NCBI GenBank assembly: GCA_963768085.1
Contig: CAVYGO010000003.1
Span: 930,001 to 994,000 of the forward strand
Length of the DNA stretch: 64,000 bases
Direction of reading: 5' to 3'
Source: Pukyongia sp963768085
GTDB taxonomy: Bacteria; Bacteroidota; Bacteroidia; Flavobacteriales; Flavobacteriaceae
This document shows, one piece after another, positions 61,609-64,000 of the stretch. The notes under the pieces were generated by a model, which was not told the origin of the DNA, did no database searches, and was given only the letters and a program-made list of their open reading frames with translations. The translations under genes were made by a program, and so were the position numbers. The first letter of the stretch is position 1. Each line of letters begins with the position of its first letter.

Positions 61609-61639
61609 TTTGTGCGTACCAAAGTTTATATTAAATTTG
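61609..61639 (+). promoter_or_regulatory. tRNA-Gln promoter
   Basis: TTTG (TTG at 61610-61612), an exact 19-bp spacer, then TAAATTTG (61632-61639). This is a full match to the Bacteroidota consensus, 17 bp before the tRNA. Confidence 0.82.
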
Positions 61640-61656
61640 CGCACTCATTATGGTAT

Positions 61657-61729
61657 TGGCCCATGGTGTAACTGGCAACACGCCTGGTTTTGGTCCAGGA
61701 GAGTCTAGGTTCGAGCCCTAGTGGGCCAA
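61657..61729 (+). tRNA. tRNA-Gln (TTG)
   Basis: Cloverleaf folded by hand: acceptor TGGCCCA / TGGGCCA with discriminator A. Anticodon stem CCTGG / CCAGG with loop TTTTGGT, anticodon TTG (61690-61692). T arm CTAGG-TTCGAGC-CCTAG. CCA is not encoded. 73 nt. Confidence 0.97.
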
Positions 61730-61730
61730 C

Positions 61731-61760
61731 AAAACCCGTAGCAAACGCTACGGGTTTTTT
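61731..61760 (+). terminator. intrinsic terminator after tRNA-Gln
   Basis: Stem ACCCGTAGC / GCTACGGGT (61734-61742, 61747-61755) with a 4-base loop, followed by five T. Confidence 0.92.
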
Positions 61761-61798
61761 GATTTGTAAATCATGGTTGTTTTTCACAACCGTTGGCC

Positions 61799-61860
61799 CA
61801 CGTATATGTGGGTGGTTGTTCGGGCAATTTTGTAGTTTGAATGTTACAAAATTGCCCGAA
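61799..61860. repeat. 20-mer repeat plus hairpin, copy 1
   Basis: The 20-mer CACGTATATGTGGGTGGTTG (61799-61818) is followed at once by a perfect 16-bp inverted repeat, TTCGGGCAATTTTGTA (61819-61834) and its complement at 61845-61860, with a 10-base loop GTTTGAATGT. Confidence 0.88.
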
Positions 61861-61936
61861 CTTTCCGTTTCCTATATTTTCTGAGATTATTTTCTTATTA
61901 AATCGCTTGATGTAATTAGTGAACGGTTTGTTGGCA

Positions 61937-61997
61937 CACGTATATGTGGGTGGTTGATTTATGAATTTTGTAAGATGAATGATAAAAATTCATAAAT
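61937..61997. repeat. 20-mer repeat plus hairpin, copy 2
   Basis: The identical 20-mer (61937-61956), 138 bp after copy 1, is followed by a 13-bp perfect inverted repeat, ATTTATGAATTTT (61957-61969) and its complement (61985-61997). The loop has the related sequence GTAAGATGAATG. The stem bases differ from copy 1 on both arms together. Confidence 0.88.
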
Positions 61998-62127
61998 ATT
62001 TGCGCTCCCCATGTCAAACCGGTAACAATCATTGCGGGACTCTTTTTTTGTGAGTTAGATTAAAGAACTAACACAAGGGTGAGAAGTTTATCTCGAGCGA
62101 AGACGGGAGGAGCCCTAGTAGGTCAAC
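61998..62127 (+). pseudogene. decayed tRNA-Gln duplicate (promoter and 3' end recognisable)
   Basis: TATTTGCGCTCCCCAT (61997-62012) resembles the -7 region and leader of tRNA-Gln (TAAATTTGCGCACTCATTAT). GAGCCCTAGTAGGTCAACAAAA (62109 onward, shown in part: GAGCCCTAGTAGGTCAAC) matches the tRNA 3' end GAGCCCTAGTGGGCCAAC with 2 changes. The middle no longer folds as a tRNA. A terminator follows, as after the intact gene. Confidence 0.65.
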
Positions 62128-62158
62128 AAAAATCCCAACCGTTTCGGTTGGGATTTTT
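62128..62158 (+). terminator. intrinsic terminator after the tRNA-Gln relic
   Basis: 14-bp stem AAAAATCCCAACCG / CGGTTGGGATTTTT with a TTT loop, at the same position relative to the relic as the terminator of the intact gene. Confidence 0.85.
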
Positions 62159-62198
62159 AGTTCTGAGTTATCAGTGATCAGAATTTCGCTTGTTCGCG

Positions 62199-62253
62199 CA
62201 AGTGAATGTGAGTGGTTGTTCTCTTTGTTTTTATCCTCAATATAAACTTGAGG
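62199..62253. repeat. 20-mer repeat plus hairpin, copy 3 (diverged)
   Basis: CAAGTGAATGTGAGTGGTTG (62199-62218) is a diverged copy of the 20-mer. It is 73 bp after the tRNA relic, versus 70 bp after the intact tRNA for copy 1. A short hairpin CCTCAA / TTGAGG (62235-62253) follows. Confidence 0.65.
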
Positions 62254-62281
62254 GTTTGTTATTTAATCTTATCAATACATG

Positions 62282-62782
62282 TTAACCCTCATTTTCCTGA
62301 TTAAAAGTCTCAATATCCCTATCGAACAGGTAATAACCCGATTTATCATCACCAATAATGTTCAATTTATCAAGGAGAGTACGCGCGGTAGCTTCTTCTT
62401 CCAACTGCTCGGTCACATACCACTGCATAAAATTATTTACGTTATAGTCCTTTAGTTTCAGGCACTCATCAATAATAGTATTGATCTGTTGGGTCACAAA
62501 AACCTCGCTGTCCAGGAAATAATTAAACAAAGACAATAACGAGTCGAACGTATCCTTAGGCTGATCCAGTGATGGAATAATTACCTTTCCGCTGCGTTCA
62601 TTAACGAACTTTACCAATTTGGTCATATGTACTCGTTCCTCTTCAGACTGGCTGTAAAAGAAATTCGCAACTCCGCTATACCCTTCCGAATCTGCCCATG
62701 AGGCCATGGCCAGATATTGCAAGGAAGCCTGTGCTTCGTATTTAATTTGATCGTTGAGTAGATTTTCTATGGAATTGTGCAT
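62282..62782 (-). CDS. ftnA: bacterial non-heme ferritin
   Basis: 166 residues from the ATG at 62782 (MHNSIENLLNDQ). A longer frame to 62833 would include the promoter box at 62809-62816. Four-helix ferritin with ferroxidase ligands in NDQIKYEAQASLQYLAMASW and EEERVHMTKLVKFV, and a later Glu-rich helix (WYVTEQLEEEATARTLLDKL). It oxidises and stores iron in a 24-mer shell. It has its own promoter; iron control is not visible. Confidence 0.95.
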   Translation of the reverse strand: MHNSIENLLNDQIKYEAQASLQYLAMASWADSEGYSGVANFFYSQSEEERVHMTKLVKFVNERSGKVIIPSLDQPKDTFDSLLSLFNYFLDSEVFVTQQINTIIDECLKLKDYNVNNFMQWYVTEQLEEEATARTLLDKLNIIGDDKSGYYLFDRDIETFNQENEG

Positions 62783-62808
62783 TTTTAAATAGCTTTTAAA
62801 CTTCAAAG

Positions 62809-62816
62809 CAAAGTTA
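62809..62816 (-). promoter_or_regulatory. putative -7 box of the ferritin gene
   Basis: Minus strand TAACTTTG, a full match to TAnnTTTG, 26 bp before the chosen ATG. No good -33 TTG at the usual spacing. Confidence 0.45.
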
Positions 62817-62910
62817 CCATCTAAATCAGGCAATTCATTGGTATAACCAGTTATTTTATTTATTGAGGAATAGAAAAATGAAATGTACCCGGTTTAAAAT
62901 CGTGGTGTCA

Positions 62911-63276
62911 CTAAATATTGATTATATCCGTTGGAGTTTCCACAAGGATCGTCTTGTCTCCTCTTAACGCAATTGGTTGTTTCAGGATCTCAGGATTGTG
63001 TCGTATCATTTTTATCCAATCATCATCCGAAAAATCATGATGTTCAAATTGAGAATTATACGACGGGTGATCTTGATTTACCAAATCTTCGATTTTCAAT
63101 TCCAACCTGCCTGCTATTTCTGCTAATTGAGTACCGGTAGGCGGAGTAGCCAAAATATCAATCTTTTGTACAACCAATCCCTCCGCTTCGGTATATGCCA
63201 GAGTTTGTTTAGCCCTTACCGATTTCGAATTATAGAATAAAGTAATCTGTCTGTCTGAAGTGGCTATTTCTCCCAT
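62911..63276 (-). CDS. ArsC/Spx-fold protein without the catalytic cysteine
   Basis: 121 residues with the ArsC-family layout: beta strand ITLFYNSKSVRAKQ, the middle helix pair, and the C-terminal QPIALRGDKTILVETPTDI segment typical of arsenate reductases. The active-site loop, which in arsenate reductases is YNPxCxxSR-like, reads YNSKSVRAKQ, with no Cys. Hence no arsenate reductase activity is expected; a regulatory or binding role is possible. Single gene between ferritin and a divergent gene. Confidence 0.82.
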   Translation of the reverse strand: MGEIATSDRQITLFYNSKSVRAKQTLAYTEAEGLVVQKIDILATPPTGTQLAEIAGRLELKIEDLVNQDHPSYNSQFEHHDFSDDDWIKMIRHNPEILKQPIALRGDKTILVETPTDIINI

Positions 63277-63517
63277 AACTTAATTATTAAACTAACGTAT
63301 TATTTTATATCCTTTGCCCCCCTAAGCGATCATTTCCAGCCGATTATAAAAGTAACGGGAAGTATGTTATTCGTCAATGATATAAATCATATGAACCTAT
63401 CATTTCGCAGAACTTGAAAAGACCTATTTATGAAGAAAATTCTGACATTAGTCATAAAAGAATCGCATGACCTAAGCTACATTTGATAGAACATACAGCA
63501 TACGTAATAATTGCATC
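63277..63517. other. intergenic region between divergent genes
   Basis: 241 bp, AT-rich, between the ArsC-like gene and the gene at 63518. It should hold both promoters, but no full consensus stands out. Confidence 0.4.
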
Positions 63518-64000
63518 ATGAAACTGTTTTTCATCTTTATCATTAGTTTTTTGGTCCTTAACAGCAATGCTCAGGTACATGAATTAAAACCACTAAAAAA
63601 GTCAGATACTACCGTTAGCATCATATCTCAGGACAGCTTACCTCTGTGGATTCATGTTAACAAGCCAATTCGTATAAAAAATTACTTTCAATTTGTTGAT
63701 TCCATAGTATCCAGATATGATACGTTAGTTAGCTATCAACTTAATGAGCATCTGCTCGTTCGGGCTAATTCATGGATTATAGATACCTTGGTTCATACCG
63801 ATTTCTATCATATGATGGAGCAGGATTCATTTGTATACGATCAAAAGGAGCTAATTGTTATAGAGGCCGGCGACTCAATAGAACTTCCCGCTTCGGAGAA
63901 GGCGAATGCCCTGCTGAGTGACTTTGAAAGAACCTGGATCGATGTGAACATCCCTGAATATAGGTTACGAATCTTCCAGGATTCCGTAGAACTGTATTCT
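63518..64000 (+). CDS. probable L,D-transpeptidase (YkuD) precursor, 3' end outside window
   Basis: The frame from ATG 63518 stays open to the window end (161 codons). It begins with a signal peptide (MKLFFIFIISFLVLNSNAQ). The visible part has a helical N-terminal region and then WIDVNIPEYRLRIFQDS, which resembles the first strand of a YkuD catalytic domain in Bacteroidota L,D-transpeptidases. The catalytic HxxG/SHGC motifs would lie beyond the window, so the assignment is tentative. Confidence 0.6.
   Translation, partial: MKLFFIFIISFLVLNSNAQVHELKPLKKSDTTVSIISQDSLPLWIHVNKPIRIKNYFQFVDSIVSRYDTLVSYQLNEHLLVRANSWIIDTLVHTDFYHMMEQDSFVYDQKELIVIEAGDSIELPASEKANALLSDFERTWIDVNIPEYRLRIFQDSVELYS

Noticed and set aside
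61690..61884. Small protein frame downstream of tRNA-Gln
   Set aside because: It overlaps the tRNA and crosses a terminator and a perfect hairpin; no protein-like features.
61937..61956. Sigma-54 promoter, because TGGCAC occurs before the 20-mer
   Set aside because: Only the -24 half (TGGCAC) is present; the TTGC -12 half is missing at the required distance.

Overview
The window is a chromosomal segment of a marine-type Bacteroidota, most likely a member of the Flavobacteriaceae. The evidence is AT-rich intergenic DNA, a SusC/SusD pair, 2-oxoglutarate dehydrogenase of the flavobacterial type, many lipoproteins with short signal peptides, and promoters with the Bacteroidota -33 TTG / -7 TAnnTTTG pattern (clear examples before rplM and tRNA-Gln). 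Genus cannot be fixed from the sequence alone.

Layout: 1-2.9 kb, the end of a SusC/SusD uptake locus. 2.9-9.6 kb, a TetR-TolC-adaptor-RND efflux operon with a perfect palindrome at its promoter. 9.7-15.4 kb, polyprenyl diphosphate synthase, a small beta-barrel protein and the odhA/odhB genes. 15.4-20.6 kb, a NarL-type two-component pair with a TPR kinase, a retropepsin-like protease, TatD and type I asparaginase. 20.7-21.6 kb, tRNA-Ser followed by a 118-bp tandem repeat. 21.6-24.7 kb, an ExbB/membrane protein/ExbD/ExbD cluster and a PorT-like barrel. 24.7-33.6 kb, rpoN, asnS, an MMPL-type exporter, a beta-barrel protein, frr and pyrH. 33.8-38.3 kb, a trypsin-like lipoprotein and the rplM-rpsI-rpsB-tsf ribosomal run. 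38.3-43.5 kb, polA and the first cyanophycin genes. 43.6-46.3 kb, cyanophycin synthetase. 46.3-51.3 kb, a cell-surface protein with a LytTR regulator and a HisKA_2 kinase. 51.8-55.8 kb, glycosylasparaginase and a GH92 mannosidase. 55.9-61.4 kb, a phosphoesterase, a cysteine-poor thioredoxin, a NodB deacetylase and a large DUF2723 membrane protein. 61.6-64 kb, tRNA-Gln with decayed duplicates, ferritin, an ArsC-like protein and the start of a probable L,D-transpeptidase.

The most notable points are these. (1) There is a compact cyanophycin locus holding polymer synthetase, cyanophycinase and isoaspartyl peptidase, which together could make and fully break down the polymer. (2) Two pairs of TTTAGTGAA direct repeats, each with an exact 21-bp period, sit upstream of the LytTR regulator and of the neighbouring surface-protein gene, and are probable LytTR operators. 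(3) An orphan plus-strand transcription unit next to polA has a near-ideal promoter and an intrinsic terminator. (4) A small open frame interrupted by one TAG lies isolated between two terminators. (5) Behind tRNA-Gln is a tandem family of a 20-mer plus hairpins whose stems differ by compensating changes, together with a decayed second tRNA-Gln copy. (6) A perfect 118-bp tandem repeat lies behind tRNA-Ser. Most remaining genes are ordinary housekeeping genes.
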